Assembly: GCF_024158745.1 (NCBI RefSeq)
Contig: NZ_JAMZAW010000002.1
Span: 310,001 to 374,000, forward strand
Origin: Paenibacillus tyrphae
GTDB taxonomy: Bacteria > Bacillota > Bacilli > Paenibacillales > NBRC-103111
DNA: 64,000 bases
Direction: 5' to 3'
This document shows, in pieces, positions 52,269-58,723 of this stretch. The position numbers and the translations under genes are program-made. The notes beneath the pieces are model-generated. The model was not told where the DNA came from and did no database searches. It was given only the letters and a program-made list of their open reading frames with translations. Positions within the stretch are counted from its first letter, which is position 1; every line of letters starts with the position of its first letter.

Positions 52269-52673
52269 ATGACAAAATCAATGGGTGAACTAATCAAAGA
52301 ACGCCGCTTGAAACTTGATCTTAAGCAAGATGAATTGGCTGCAAAGGTAGGTATTAATCGCAATGTATTATCTAGCTACGAATCAAATCGCAATATTCCA
52401 CCAAGTATAGTACTTGGAAAAATAGCAGATGCCTTGAAGGTTTCAGTAGACTATCTACTGGGGCGAACTGATGATCCATATCAAATTTTTATCAATAAGG
52501 AGGATGACTTTTCTGATCAGGAACAGATCCTTCTAAAAAAATTCATGATCGAGACAGAAGAATTGTTGAGGTCAAAAGGTGATATCTCTGAGGAAAAATT
52601 AAGTCATGTTCTGGAGTTTATGGGATGGGTTTTCCGGAAGGAAGCAGAAGAAAAGAACAAAAGTCAATCCTAA
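52269..52673 (+). CDS. CI-like phage repressor
   Basis: 134 residues. N-terminal XRE HTH (MGELIKERRLKLDLKQDELAAKVGI, LSSYESNRNIPPS) ending SVDYLLGRTDD, then a short helical C-terminal part without a LexA-type peptidase. GGGAG precedes ATG 52269. Probably the lysogeny repressor. Without a self-cleavage domain, induction may depend on an ImmA-like factor, and such a gene follows at 53881. Confidence 0.82.
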   Translation: MTKSMGELIKERRLKLDLKQDELAAKVGINRNVLSSYESNRNIPPSIVLGKIADALKVSVDYLLGRTDDPYQIFINKEDDFSDQEQILLKKFMIETEELLRSKGDISEEKLSHVLEFMGWVFRKEAEEKNKSQS

Positions 52674-52674
52674 A

Positions 52675-52694
52675 TTTCGACAATTTATGTCGAA
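52675..52694. promoter_or_regulatory. Dyad after the repressor gene
   Basis: TTCGACA-N5-TGTCGAA directly after the repressor stop, followed by AT-rich sequence. Could be a weak terminator or an operator. Confidence 0.4.
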
Positions 52695-52749
52695 TACAAT
52701 AAATTTTTCTTTATATTTGTAGACCATTGCACTATTCATGTCAGGTCCG

Positions 52750-52815
52750 TGCTATAATGTTTTCTACAACGCCCGTTTCCATATTTCTACTATTATCGGG
52801 TCGTTGTGGGATTAT
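52750..52815. other. Orphan extended -10 promoter and hairpin
   Basis: TGCTATAAT (52750-52758) on the plus strand has no gene behind it. About 10 bp later, ACAACG.CCCG pairs with CGGG.CGTTGT (52766-52806), followed by ATTATTTTTTAG. Either a very short RNA or a terminator for the minus-strand HTH gene at 52866. Confidence 0.3.
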
Positions 52816-52865
52816 TTTTTAGCTTTTTGTACCCTAAAAGGGTGACAACCATCCCAGAAGAGAAC

Positions 52866-53123
52866 CTAATCGGTACTCTTCGTTGAATGTTGCCGCCTGC
52901 GTCGATTTGATTGTTTGGGAACGAGGTCATAGATTCTTGCCGGGTGGACACCCATCGCTTGTGCTGCGGACAAGAGCAATGCAGCTCCCATCTTTTTTCT
53001 GTTATGTGCATAGTCTGAAGCTTGCTGTCTTGTCAGGCCCATCCTTTCAGCGAAATCTTGATTCGTCCAGCCGATCTCTTTCCAAATCTCATGCAAGTGG
53101 CAATCTCCCAACTCATAACGCAT
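52866..53123 (-). CDS. XRE-family HTH protein
   Basis: 85 residues: IWKEIGWTNQDFAERMGLTR and QQASDYAHNRKKMGAALLLS form the HTH; YDLVPK and a basic tail follow. TTAGGAGGC lies 12 bases before the ATG. Related small regulators are common in Bacillus prophages. Target unknown. Confidence 0.75.
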   Translation of the reverse strand: MRYELGDCHLHEIWKEIGWTNQDFAERMGLTRQQASDYAHNRKKMGAALLLSAAQAMGVHPARIYDLVPKQSNRRRRQHSTKSTD

Positions 53124-53222
53124 CGGGTAGGTTGCCTCCTAAAAAGGTGGGTTAACGTCAATCGTAACAGAAAGCTGCAACAAAGTGAATTCCTTATAGG
53201 AGGTGTTTAATAAAAAGAAAAT

Positions 53223-53290
53223 AAAAAAAACTCCAAACTTTATGAGCGCAAAGGCTGGTACCCTTGTACGCTCCGGTTCGGAGTTCTGTT
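53223..53290 (-). ncRNA. Candidate small RNA end or long terminator
   Basis: On the minus strand three nested stems (AACTCC/GGAGTT 53280-53285 with 53229-53234; GAGCG/CGCTC; AAGG/CCTT) are followed by eight T. A weak minus-strand promoter could start about 53310, giving a transcript of some 85 nt. No protein gene lies upstream on this strand for almost 1 kb, so a simple gene terminator is not expected here, except as a backstop for the agr operon. Confidence 0.35.
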
Positions 53291-53333
53291 TAATCTCATG
53301 TTTAATTGTATTATTTCACTACACCAAAAGAAA

Positions 53334-53350
53334 GCGAACAAAATGCGAAC
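53334..53350 (+). promoter_or_regulatory. 17-bp direct-repeat site shared with 59491-59507
   Basis: GCGAACAAAATGCGAAC, two GCGAAC units 11 bp apart, about 85 bp before the LytTR-like gene. Sixteen of 17 bases match the site at 59491 that overlaps a promoter there. Confidence 0.5.
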
Positions 53351-53431
53351 TTTATGTTAAGTGTTTCCGGGAAGAATTTTTCTTGACATCTTTGGAACCT
53401 TATGATCTTGGCGAATGGAGGGAACAAATAC

Positions 53432-53875
53432 ATGTCTGACGGCACTTGTGTCATGCGCGTACATCTTGTTCCCCTTGTTGACCTTGAGACTGGACAGATA
53501 GTCGAAATTGATCGAGACGACATTACAAAGATCACTAGCGACAAATACGGTATTGTCTTCACTTCGCACGAATCCGGGAAACGTTATCGTTTTCCAAGGA
53601 ATCAGGATGAGATTGAAGAAGCATGGTTTCAATACGGATTCAGATCTACTGATTCGACAAACGTGGTTAATGTTAATCGGGCTAAAGTGTATGATGAGGC
53701 CAGAGGACTTTTATATTTTGGGGATTCAGAAGAAAGTGACTTCGCATACGTTGCAGCAGTACATAATGATCATGTGATAGCACTTTCGATCCAGCGCGGT
53801 ATTAAAGTGATTCCTTCTGGAATCAGGTCTAGGTATAACAAAGTTAAGGAACGACTCACACGGCGATCGGAGTGA
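53432..53875 (+). CDS. Stand-alone LytTR-like DNA-binding protein
   Basis: 147 residues with no receiver domain. The core (VDLETGQIVEIDRDDITKIT, FRSTDSTNVVNVNRAKVYDE) follows the LytTR pattern, including GFR and VNVNR before the last strands, and resembles the N-terminus of the host kinase at 13135. TGGAGGG precedes ATG 53432. LytTR is the DNA-binding fold of AgrA, and this gene lies 400 bp from the end of an agrBD-like operon, so it may be the output regulator (inference). A four-bp overlap links it to the ImmA-like frame. Confidence 0.7.
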   Translation: MSDGTCVMRVHLVPLVDLETGQIVEIDRDDITKITSDKYGIVFTSHESGKRYRFPRNQDEIEEAWFQYGFRSTDSTNVVNVNRAKVYDEARGLLYFGDSEESDFAYVAAVHNDHVIALSIQRGIKVIPSGIRSRYNKVKERLTRRSE

Positions 53876-53880
53876 TTTTT

Positions 53881-54243
53881 TTGAAACTAGACGAGCAACT
53901 TAAATCATTATTCGATGAAGTTGGGGAACGCTGCCCTTATAAATTAGCCCAACACCTCGGAATCACTCTCCATTATCTTGATCTTGGGGAACATGTATGC
54001 GGATTCTATCAAAATAGCCCTCTTGGAGGTCGTTATATAGTTCTCAATTCATGTCTTGATATGGATGAGATGCAAACTACAACGTATCTTCTGCTCCAGC
54101 ATCACCAAGCACACGGAGAACTGAACTTGTCATTAGGTTGGAACGATATCAATACCTTCAAACGTGTCGAGAGAGAATCCGTCAAATACCTTAGGATGGT
54201 TGTCGATGCATTCTTGGCAATTAAAGTAAAAAAACAGACATAA
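53881..54243 (+). CDS. ImmA/IrrE-like protein with degenerate metal site
   Basis: 120 residues from TTG 53881 (GGAG eight bases upstream). Size, YKLAQHLGITLHYLDLG opening and ..GRYIVLNSCLDMDEMQTTTYLLLQHH.. context resemble ImmA-type metallopeptidases that cleave ImmR-like repressors. The HExxH motif reads HHQAH, so the catalytic Glu is missing and activity is doubtful. It follows the LytTR-like gene and precedes a terminator. Confidence 0.6.
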   Translation: MKLDEQLKSLFDEVGERCPYKLAQHLGITLHYLDLGEHVCGFYQNSPLGGRYIVLNSCLDMDEMQTTTYLLLQHHQAHGELNLSLGWNDINTFKRVERESVKYLRMVVDAFLAIKVKKQT

Positions 54244-54245
54244 AT

Positions 54246-54275
54246 AAAGCGGCCAGCGGCCGCTTATTTTTATTT
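54246..54275. terminator. Bidirectional terminator shared by the ImmA-like gene and the agr operon
   Basis: AAGCGGCC-AGC-GGCCGCTT with TATTTTTAT on the plus side and TTTATT on the minus side. It sits between convergent stop codons at 54243 and 54270. Confidence 0.85.
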
Positions 54276-54392
54276 CATGAGCTCATCCGGAATATCCGGT
54301 GCATTACAACCAAGAAAGCAACCAGTCTTTGCTAAGCGTTTTGAGAACCAAGTGATAATTGCGTCTGTTGATTTGAATAATGCTGTCTTCAT
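54270..54392 (-). CDS. agrD: AgrD-like autoinducing-peptide precursor
   Basis: 40 residues, found by reading the gap after agrB. An amphipathic N-terminal helix (LFKSTDAIITWFSKRLAK) precedes TGCFLGC and the acidic tail NAPDIPDELMK. The tail aligns with the AgrD tail of Staphylococcus aureus (DEVEVPKEL), putting the processing point after the second Cys, so the predicted thiolactone ring is CFLGC. AAGGAG lies 8 bases before the ATG. It starts 13 bp after the agrB stop, and a terminator follows. AgrB should cut and cyclise it. Ring and exporter details are inference. Confidence 0.8.
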   Translation of the reverse strand: MKTALFKSTDAIITWFSKRLAKTGCFLGCNAPDIPDELMK

Positions 54393-54405
54393 TTCATTGG
54401 CTCCT

Positions 54406-54954
54406 TCATAGGTTTATTTTTCTAACCAATCCCTGAACAACCGGAGTAGTTGTAATAGATTGGATAAAAAACGCGGTGGTCAAGACTTCAGACTGAAAGA
54501 AAAGATTTGAAAGAACTATCAGTGCAGATATAAATTTGAGTCTGGGATAGTGTTCCTTTTTTATGTTACTTTTCTTAATTCCTGCAGGGGCATAAAGTAA
54601 CAGTAAAATTATTGAAATCACATTTAATATAAGCCCATTATACCAATATTCGACATTATAGTACATTGAGATGAGCATAAAAAAAGACGTTACTAAACTG
54701 CACAGATTCGCCGAAGAAAAATGAACCCCTCCGCTATAATAGCGTAGTAAAGGGAATCCAAGTACTGCCAGAACAGCAGCTGAAAAATGATCACTAAGTC
54801 CTCCGATCAACAATACAATTATTACAGAAAACAACAAATTTATTAGGCCTATTAACCCAAATTTTAATACAGCGACTGACGATGATTCTGGATAATTTTT
54901 ATTTATTTTAATTGCAAGAGATTCAGCGATGTTTTCTATTTTTAAACTCTTCAT
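54406..54954 (-). CDS. agrB: AgrB-family autoinducer-processing membrane peptidase
   Basis: 182 residues, five or six membrane segments. YYSGGVHFSSANLC holds the catalytic His and Cys seven residues apart, the spacing of His77 and Cys84 in S. aureus AgrB, with the GG.H context of the family. It removes the AgrD tail and forms the thiolactone. TAGGAGATCGCT precedes the ATG and the gene overlaps the sensor gene by 32 bp. The region is AT-rich compared with the phage replication genes, suggesting separate acquisition. Confidence 0.9.
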   Translation of the reverse strand: MKSLKIENIAESLAIKINKNYPESSSVAVLKFGLIGLINLLFSVIIVLLIGGLSDHFSAAVLAVLGFPLLRYYSGGVHFSSANLCSLVTSFFMLISMYYNVEYWYNGLILNVISIILLLLYAPAGIKKSNIKKEHYPRLKFISALIVLSNLFFQSEVLTTAFFIQSITTTPVVQGLVRKINL

Positions 54955-55633
54955 AGCGATCTCCTAGAAGTTCTTTGATGAGTTTCCTGTTTTGTTTAAA
55001 AGTATAGATAATGCTTACAAGCAAGCTTAAGAAGATAAAGACGATTATGTATGCATGGCTCGAATAAATCGTGAAACGCGTATTTGCGAATTCAAGAACA
55101 AGAAATCCAAGAGCTAAAATAGTGGTCCAAACAAAATTAGATGTCTTCAAAGCTTGCTTTCCTGTGAACCGGTCAGAAACAAACGCAAAGCCGCGGTTAA
55201 ACTTTCGGAGTACGAAAGCCAGGAGAACACAAAGTGTGGTAGTAATAAGGTGGAGCACGACAAAGTGTAAGAGATCATTTGTCATTAAATCCATTGTACT
55301 GGCGCCGGTTTGGAGAGCAGTAATCGTTACAATGGAGTCTACCAACGAAACTCCGATCGATCCTGTGATTCCAAAAATAAAAGCATATAAAACTGGATAC
55401 CTTCTAAAAACAACTAAACAAATAATATATACGAGAACTTGACTAATTAAGAAATACGATGATTCCATTACGAATTTAAAATAATAATTTACGGCACCGA
55501 CGATGAGGGATAGAATCAAAATCTGTTTATGGTTCCGTCTAATGTTAATCTTAAAAATCGCAAAATTTAACACAACCATGGATACGAAGAAGAATATTGT
55601 GATTACGAGTTCGACCCAAATTCTAACTTCCAC
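54923..55633 (-). CDS. AgrC-like membrane sensor without a kinase domain
   Basis: 236 residues from GTG 55633. Six or seven membrane helices (for example LVITIFFFVSMVVLNFAIF, ILILSLIVGAVNYYFKF, TTTLCVLLAFVLRKF, IIVFIFLSLLVSIIYTF), then a 25-residue basic/acidic tail ending DRYEEFKNRKHR. Layout and position (directly before agrB) match the sensor half of AgrC, but there is no HisKA or HATPase, and no kinase gene nearby. No frameshift that would add one: the next frame is agrB. It may bind the peptide and signal by another route, or act as an immunity or decoy receptor. Confidence 0.65.
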   Translation of the reverse strand: MEVRIWVELVITIFFFVSMVVLNFAIFKINIRRNHKQILILSLIVGAVNYYFKFVMESSYFLISQVLVYIICLVVFRRYPVLYAFIFGITGSIGVSLVDSIVTITALQTGASTMDLMTNDLLHFVVLHLITTTLCVLLAFVLRKFNRGFAFVSDRFTGKQALKTSNFVWTTILALGFLVLEFANTRFTIYSSHAYIIVFIFLSLLVSIIYTFKQNRKLIKELLGDRYEEFKNRKHR

Positions 55634-55828
55634 TTATGCATCAGTCTCCCCATGCTTTTTCTTTGGATTCGGTTGATTTTTAAGGAGTATCCACGTCTTA
55701 CCTATTTGAAAGGCCTCACATTTACCTTGCCTGCATAATTTCTTTATGTGGTCCTGGGATAGACCCCACAGTTTATGAGCTTCCTCTGTTCCCATTAAAA
55801 GCTCTTGAATCTTGCTTAATTTCAACAT
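55634..55828 (-). CDS. Small excisionase-like HTH protein heading the agr operon
   Basis: 64 residues. GTEEAHKLWGLSQDHIKKLC and CEAFQIGKTWILLKNQPNP match the MerR/excisionase-type HTH found in many small phage proteins. GGGGGCTCAA precedes the ATG. Its stop abuts the GTG of the sensor gene. It may bind the twin palindromes upstream, or serve as an excisionase (Xis). Neither is shown. Confidence 0.75.
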   Translation of the reverse strand: MLKLSKIQELLMGTEEAHKLWGLSQDHIKKLCRQGKCEAFQIGKTWILLKNQPNPKKKHGETDA

Positions 55829-55854
55829 TTGAGCCCCCTAACCTATTGGAATTA

Positions 55855-55883
55855 TTGACCGATATCGGTCATTCAATTATGAT
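55855..55883 (+). promoter_or_regulatory. Promoter of the CPBP protease gene
   Basis: TTGACC (55855-55860), 17-bp spacer, TATGAT (55878-55883). The -35 overlaps the first palindrome, and the expected start of transcription lies just before the second. Confidence 0.8.
55857..55870. promoter_or_regulatory. Palindromic operator 1, agr/CPBP control region
   Basis: GACCGATATCGGTC, perfect 14-bp dyad, identical to 55892-55905, centres 35 bp apart. Confidence 0.8.
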
Positions 55884-55910
55884 ACTATCATGACCGATAT
55901 CGGTCGTCAA
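55882..55910 (-). promoter_or_regulatory. Promoter of the agr-like operon
   Basis: TTGACG (55905-55910), 17-bp spacer, TAGTAT (55882-55887) on the minus strand. The -35 runs into the second palindrome; the start region reaches the first. Confidence 0.7.
55892..55905. promoter_or_regulatory. Palindromic operator 2, agr/CPBP control region
   Basis: Identical to operator 1. The two copies are placed symmetrically with respect to the divergent promoters, so one dimeric repressor could silence both. Confidence 0.8.
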
Positions 55911-55932
55911 TACACAAGAAAGAAGTGAGCTG

Positions 55933-56625
55933 ATGCCGCATTTCATCACGGTTTTGATCGTAGCTATTCTCCCCATAATCAGCATTTTTGAAGTCCGAAA
56001 ACTCAAGTCAAATATAAGCGATCGAACCAAGGAATCGGCTTACTGGAGAATATACTTTTGGTACGTCGTTACATCTGTTCTGATCACATTTGACCGGCCA
56101 ATTTCTGAGTTATTCTATCATACTGGTTCAATCGAATTGCCAACAATTATAAATCTCATACTGTGGACAGTTGTGAGTTACCACATCTTTATGCTCGTTG
56201 TTCCTACCGTTCTAGTATGTTCCAGCAAGCGAATGCAACAAGCGACTCGAGCTGCATATGAGGAAAAAGAGTACATGTTCCCACGCTCCGGGAAGAGCCT
56301 GATCATGTTTACCGCTCTGGCGTTCATTGTTGGGGTCTCTGAGGAACTGATCTTTCGGGGATACCTATACTCCTATATGCAGGAATACTGGGGCGCATCA
56401 GCCCTTCTGAGCCTTATCATCGTGAATGTGTTATTCGGCCTTCTCCACTTCCATCAAGGGCGCTCAGCTATGATCGACACTGCAACACTCGGTTTCGCTA
56501 TGAGCCAGCTTTACATCCAAAGCGGAAGTCTGCTGCTGCCGATCATATTTCATATCCTGTACGATCTGAAAATAGTCATCGTCACCCGGAAACTAGGAAT
56601 GCACAAGACCCACCAGCCAATTTAA
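55933..56625 (+). CDS. CPBP-family intramembrane metalloprotease
   Basis: 230 residues, about seven membrane segments. Motif 1 EELIFRGYLYS (EExxxR), motif 2 FGLLHFHQG (FxxxH) and motif 3 HILYD are all present, so the active site appears intact. CPBP/Abi proteases cleave membrane substrates and in Gram-positives often sit with bacteriocin or pheromone genes. Divergent from and co-controlled with the agr-like operon, it may process the peptide, the sensor or a regulator (inference). AGAAGTGAG precedes the ATG. Confidence 0.85.
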   Translation: MPHFITVLIVAILPIISIFEVRKLKSNISDRTKESAYWRIYFWYVVTSVLITFDRPISELFYHTGSIELPTIINLILWTVVSYHIFMLVVPTVLVCSSKRMQQATRAAYEEKEYMFPRSGKSLIMFTALAFIVGVSEELIFRGYLYSYMQEYWGASALLSLIIVNVLFGLLHFHQGRSAMIDTATLGFAMSQLYIQSGSLLLPIIFHILYDLKIVIVTRKLGMHKTHQPI

Positions 56626-56635
56626 TGACGGTGGG
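56610..56635. terminator. Hairpin between the CPBP and ligase genes
   Basis: AGACCCACC pairs with GGTGGGTCT around the CPBP stop codon, between convergent genes. No strong T run. Confidence 0.4.
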
Positions 56636-56641
56636 TCTATG

Positions 56642-57502
56642 TTACAAAATAAATTCCACAAAAGCCGGCTGCCGCAGCATGCCTGCCTTTGTCCAGTTCC
56701 TTGTCTTTACCCGGGCCCGTATCTTCGGCTCCAGGTACACAAAATCGCCGCTCTCCCCGGTAACCAGTTGCTTACTAACTCCATAGAAAGCACGGGCTGC
56801 TGCAGGAGTCACACCAAGCTCCACAATCCCCGCGGGTCGGAGGCGTCCTTCTTCCTGAACGTGAACGAGCCAACCCAACTCTGATTTTCTGTAGCCAGCA
56901 ATAAAAACGTCATGATATTCCCATCGAATGATCTTCAACCAATCAGGGGATCGCCGGCCGACATAGCTGCTCCCTTTCACTTTCCCGACTATCCCTTCCC
57001 ATTTTCGTGCCGCGACAAGGTCAAATAAATCCATTCCCCTGCCTTCCACATATGAAATGAGGGTAAAGTACTCGTTCGGATGCAAAACTTCAGCAAGAAT
57101 TCGTTTCCGCTCCATAAGAGGCATTGCGCGTAGGTCTTGACCATTCAACTGCAGTATATCAAAAACAACAAAGTTTACGGGCCTTCTTTCCGCGGTGCCA
57201 TGGATCCGGTCTTCCTTCTTCAATTGGAACCTTTCCATAACCCGTTCGAAGTCAAATATGCCTGTCTCGGGATCCACAGAAGCTACTTCACCGTCCAGGA
57301 TCAGCTCATCAGCATCTGTCGGAACGCTCCAGAGCTCCGGATACTGTCGCGTACAGTCGTTCCGGTGCCGTGTAAAAAGGCGCACCTGGTCGCCTGAAAA
57401 ATGTAACTGCAATCGGTGTCCGTCTATCTTCGGTTCAAAAATATGTGCCGCGGAGTCGAAGGCTTCTGCCCTCGTTTCAAGCAGCATCGGCTCTAAAAAC
57501 AT
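56642..57502 (-). CDS. ATP-dependent DNA ligase (LigD-type catalytic domain)
   Basis: 286 residues. Motif I EPKIDGHR with the adenylated Lys, motif III-like VNFVVFDIL, motif IV EGIVGKVKGS, motif V DWLKII, and an OB-fold C-terminus. Matches the small bacterial/phage ATP-dependent ligases of LigD/LigC type. ATG 57502 follows AGGTGATGG. Joins nicks in phage DNA; the host uses an NAD-dependent LigA. No Ku or primase partner nearby. Confidence 0.88.
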   Translation of the reverse strand: MFLEPMLLETRAEAFDSAAHIFEPKIDGHRLQLHFSGDQVRLFTRHRNDCTRQYPELWSVPTDADELILDGEVASVDPETGIFDFERVMERFQLKKEDRIHGTAERRPVNFVVFDILQLNGQDLRAMPLMERKRILAEVLHPNEYFTLISYVEGRGMDLFDLVAARKWEGIVGKVKGSSYVGRRSPDWLKIIRWEYHDVFIAGYRKSELGWLVHVQEEGRLRPAGIVELGVTPAAARAFYGVSKQLVTGESGDFVYLEPKIRARVKTRNWTKAGMLRQPAFVEFIL

Positions 57503-57648
57503 AACCATCACCTATGTAAAATAGTAACGGTTCCATATCCAAACGGAAATAGTAGATTACTGGGGAATGTATGATGTATAATATTTCCTGTACAATAGAA
57601 CGGCTTGCAAGGGCGGTCGGCTAGCCTCTCGGAAGGGAGGTGATGCCT

Positions 57649-57762
57649 GTGGAGGTTAAAGACACTTTGACGCTCATGATTAGTTTCGGTTCGCTTATCA
57701 TCGCGCTGCTGACGCTGATTGTGACCATCGTCTTGGTGCTTATCCAAAACAAAAAGAAATAG
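57649..57762 (+). CDS. Holin-like small toxic peptide (TxpA/BsrG-type, type I toxin)
   Basis: 37 residues from GTG 57649, eight bases after AAGGGAGGTG. One membrane helix (LTLMISFGSLIIALLTLIVT) with the VKDTLTLM start and a KKK end typical of putative holin-like toxins. TATAAT at 57577-57582 may serve its promoter. Downstream hairpins (57761-57787, 57842-57868) fit the usual toxin/antisense-RNA layout of such loci, where an RNA antitoxin overlaps the 3' end. Confidence 0.75.
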   Translation: MEVKDTLTLMISFGSLIIALLTLIVTIVLVLIQNKKK

Positions 57763-57787
57763 ACCGCCCCCTGGTAAGGTACGGTCT
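57761..57787. terminator. Hairpin after the holin-like toxin gene
   Basis: AGACCG/CGGTCT starting in the stop codon, with a long loop. A common feature of these toxin loci, possibly the overlap with the antisense RNA. Confidence 0.45.
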
Positions 57788-57841
57788 ATTCTGATCAACC
57801 CTTATTGAGCCGACCGCCTTTGAAGCGGCCTACTGTACTAT

Positions 57842-57878
57842 AGGAGTCGTGTTAGCCGCACGGCTCCTTATTTATTCT
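57842..57878 (+). terminator. Terminator downstream of the toxin locus
   Basis: AGGAG.CGTG pairs with CACG.CTCCT, followed by TATTTATTCTT. Confidence 0.65.
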
Positions 57879-57928
57879 TATGATACAACTTCTTTTTCAT
57901 ACCTGCAACCCCAATAAACTCGTGCTGC

Positions 57929-58723
57929 TTAAGGTTTTACTTTATTAGCCTTCAGTCCGGTTGAGTCTTTAAGATTTTTATAAATAGCAGGATGGAAGTG
58001 GTATTGTGTAGCAATATTAAACGATCTCTTGTAGTCCGCCATCGCCATGTCTTTAAACTTCTTAAAATCTACTTTTTCAGCAGTTTCTTTATCCCAGCCA
58101 ATCTTAACAGCCAGAGCCTCATTACTTTTTCCGTATTGATCAGTGAACGAAGTATACCCCCAAAGAGTTACTTCTTTGATATTCGGGTGCTTAAATAAAA
58201 TTTCGCCGTAATAAACAATGGAGTGTGCCATTTTTTCTGCGAAATCTGTTTCATCCCATACAGTGCCGGGATCTAATCTGATATTAATAATTTTACTAGT
58301 TTCTGAATCGCCTCTTACTTCAATTGCCTTTAATGTTTTATCGTCAAGCTTTATATATCCAATACCTTTAAGATCACTCAGTGCCGTTTTAATTGTCTCT
58401 TCAGATATTTCAACATCCGGCCATTTCTTGGTTTCTTCCTTCTTTGGTTCTTCCTTTTTGGGCTCTTCTTTTTTCACTTCTTCCTTCTTACCTTCTGAGG
58501 CATCTTTCTGTGCTTTGTCCTCGACTTTTTGTTCGGACGTTACAGGTGCAGACGCTTCTTTCACAACATTCTTATCTCTGGTCATATTCGCAATAACACC
58601 AAGGGCACAAAATACCGCCCATATGACACCAAAGGTTTTTCCCACTGCGCGAAGATGGTTCCACCTCAAAAATATCATTACATACGGAATAAAAATCCAT
58701 CCCAGAACTCTAAGGAACGCCAC
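57929..58723 (-). CDS. Membrane-anchored protein with Lys/Glu repeat linker, unknown function
   Basis: 264 residues from GTG 58723 (GGGGGATAAAG upstream). One or two N-terminal membrane helices (FLRVLGWIFIPYVMIFLRW, FGVIWAVFCALGVIANM), a low-complexity linker of KKEEP repeats (about 75-105), then an alpha/beta domain (about 110-264: IKLDDKTLKAIEVRGD, YYGEILFKHPNIKEVTLWGY). Outward-facing domain likely. It could be a superinfection-exclusion or surface protein (inference). Confidence 0.65.
   Translation of the reverse strand: MAFLRVLGWIFIPYVMIFLRWNHLRAVGKTFGVIWAVFCALGVIANMTRDKNVVKEASAPVTSEQKVEDKAQKDASEGKKEEVKKEEPKKEEPKKEETKKWPDVEISEETIKTALSDLKGIGYIKLDDKTLKAIEVRGDSETSKIINIRLDPGTVWDETDFAEKMAHSIVYYGEILFKHPNIKEVTLWGYTSFTDQYGKSNEALAVKIGWDKETAEKVDFKKFKDMAMADYKRSFNIATQYHFHPAIYKNLKDSTGLKANKVKP

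Noticed and set aside
53203..53439. 78-codon plus-strand frame between the HTH and LytTR-like genes
   Set aside because: The GGAGG lies directly on its GTG with no spacing, it runs through the nested stems, and the composition is not protein-like.
55634..55828. Calling the 64-residue HTH protein the phage excisionase
   Set aside because: The fold fits, but it heads the agr operon and no integrase is in view, so I left it as an HTH protein.
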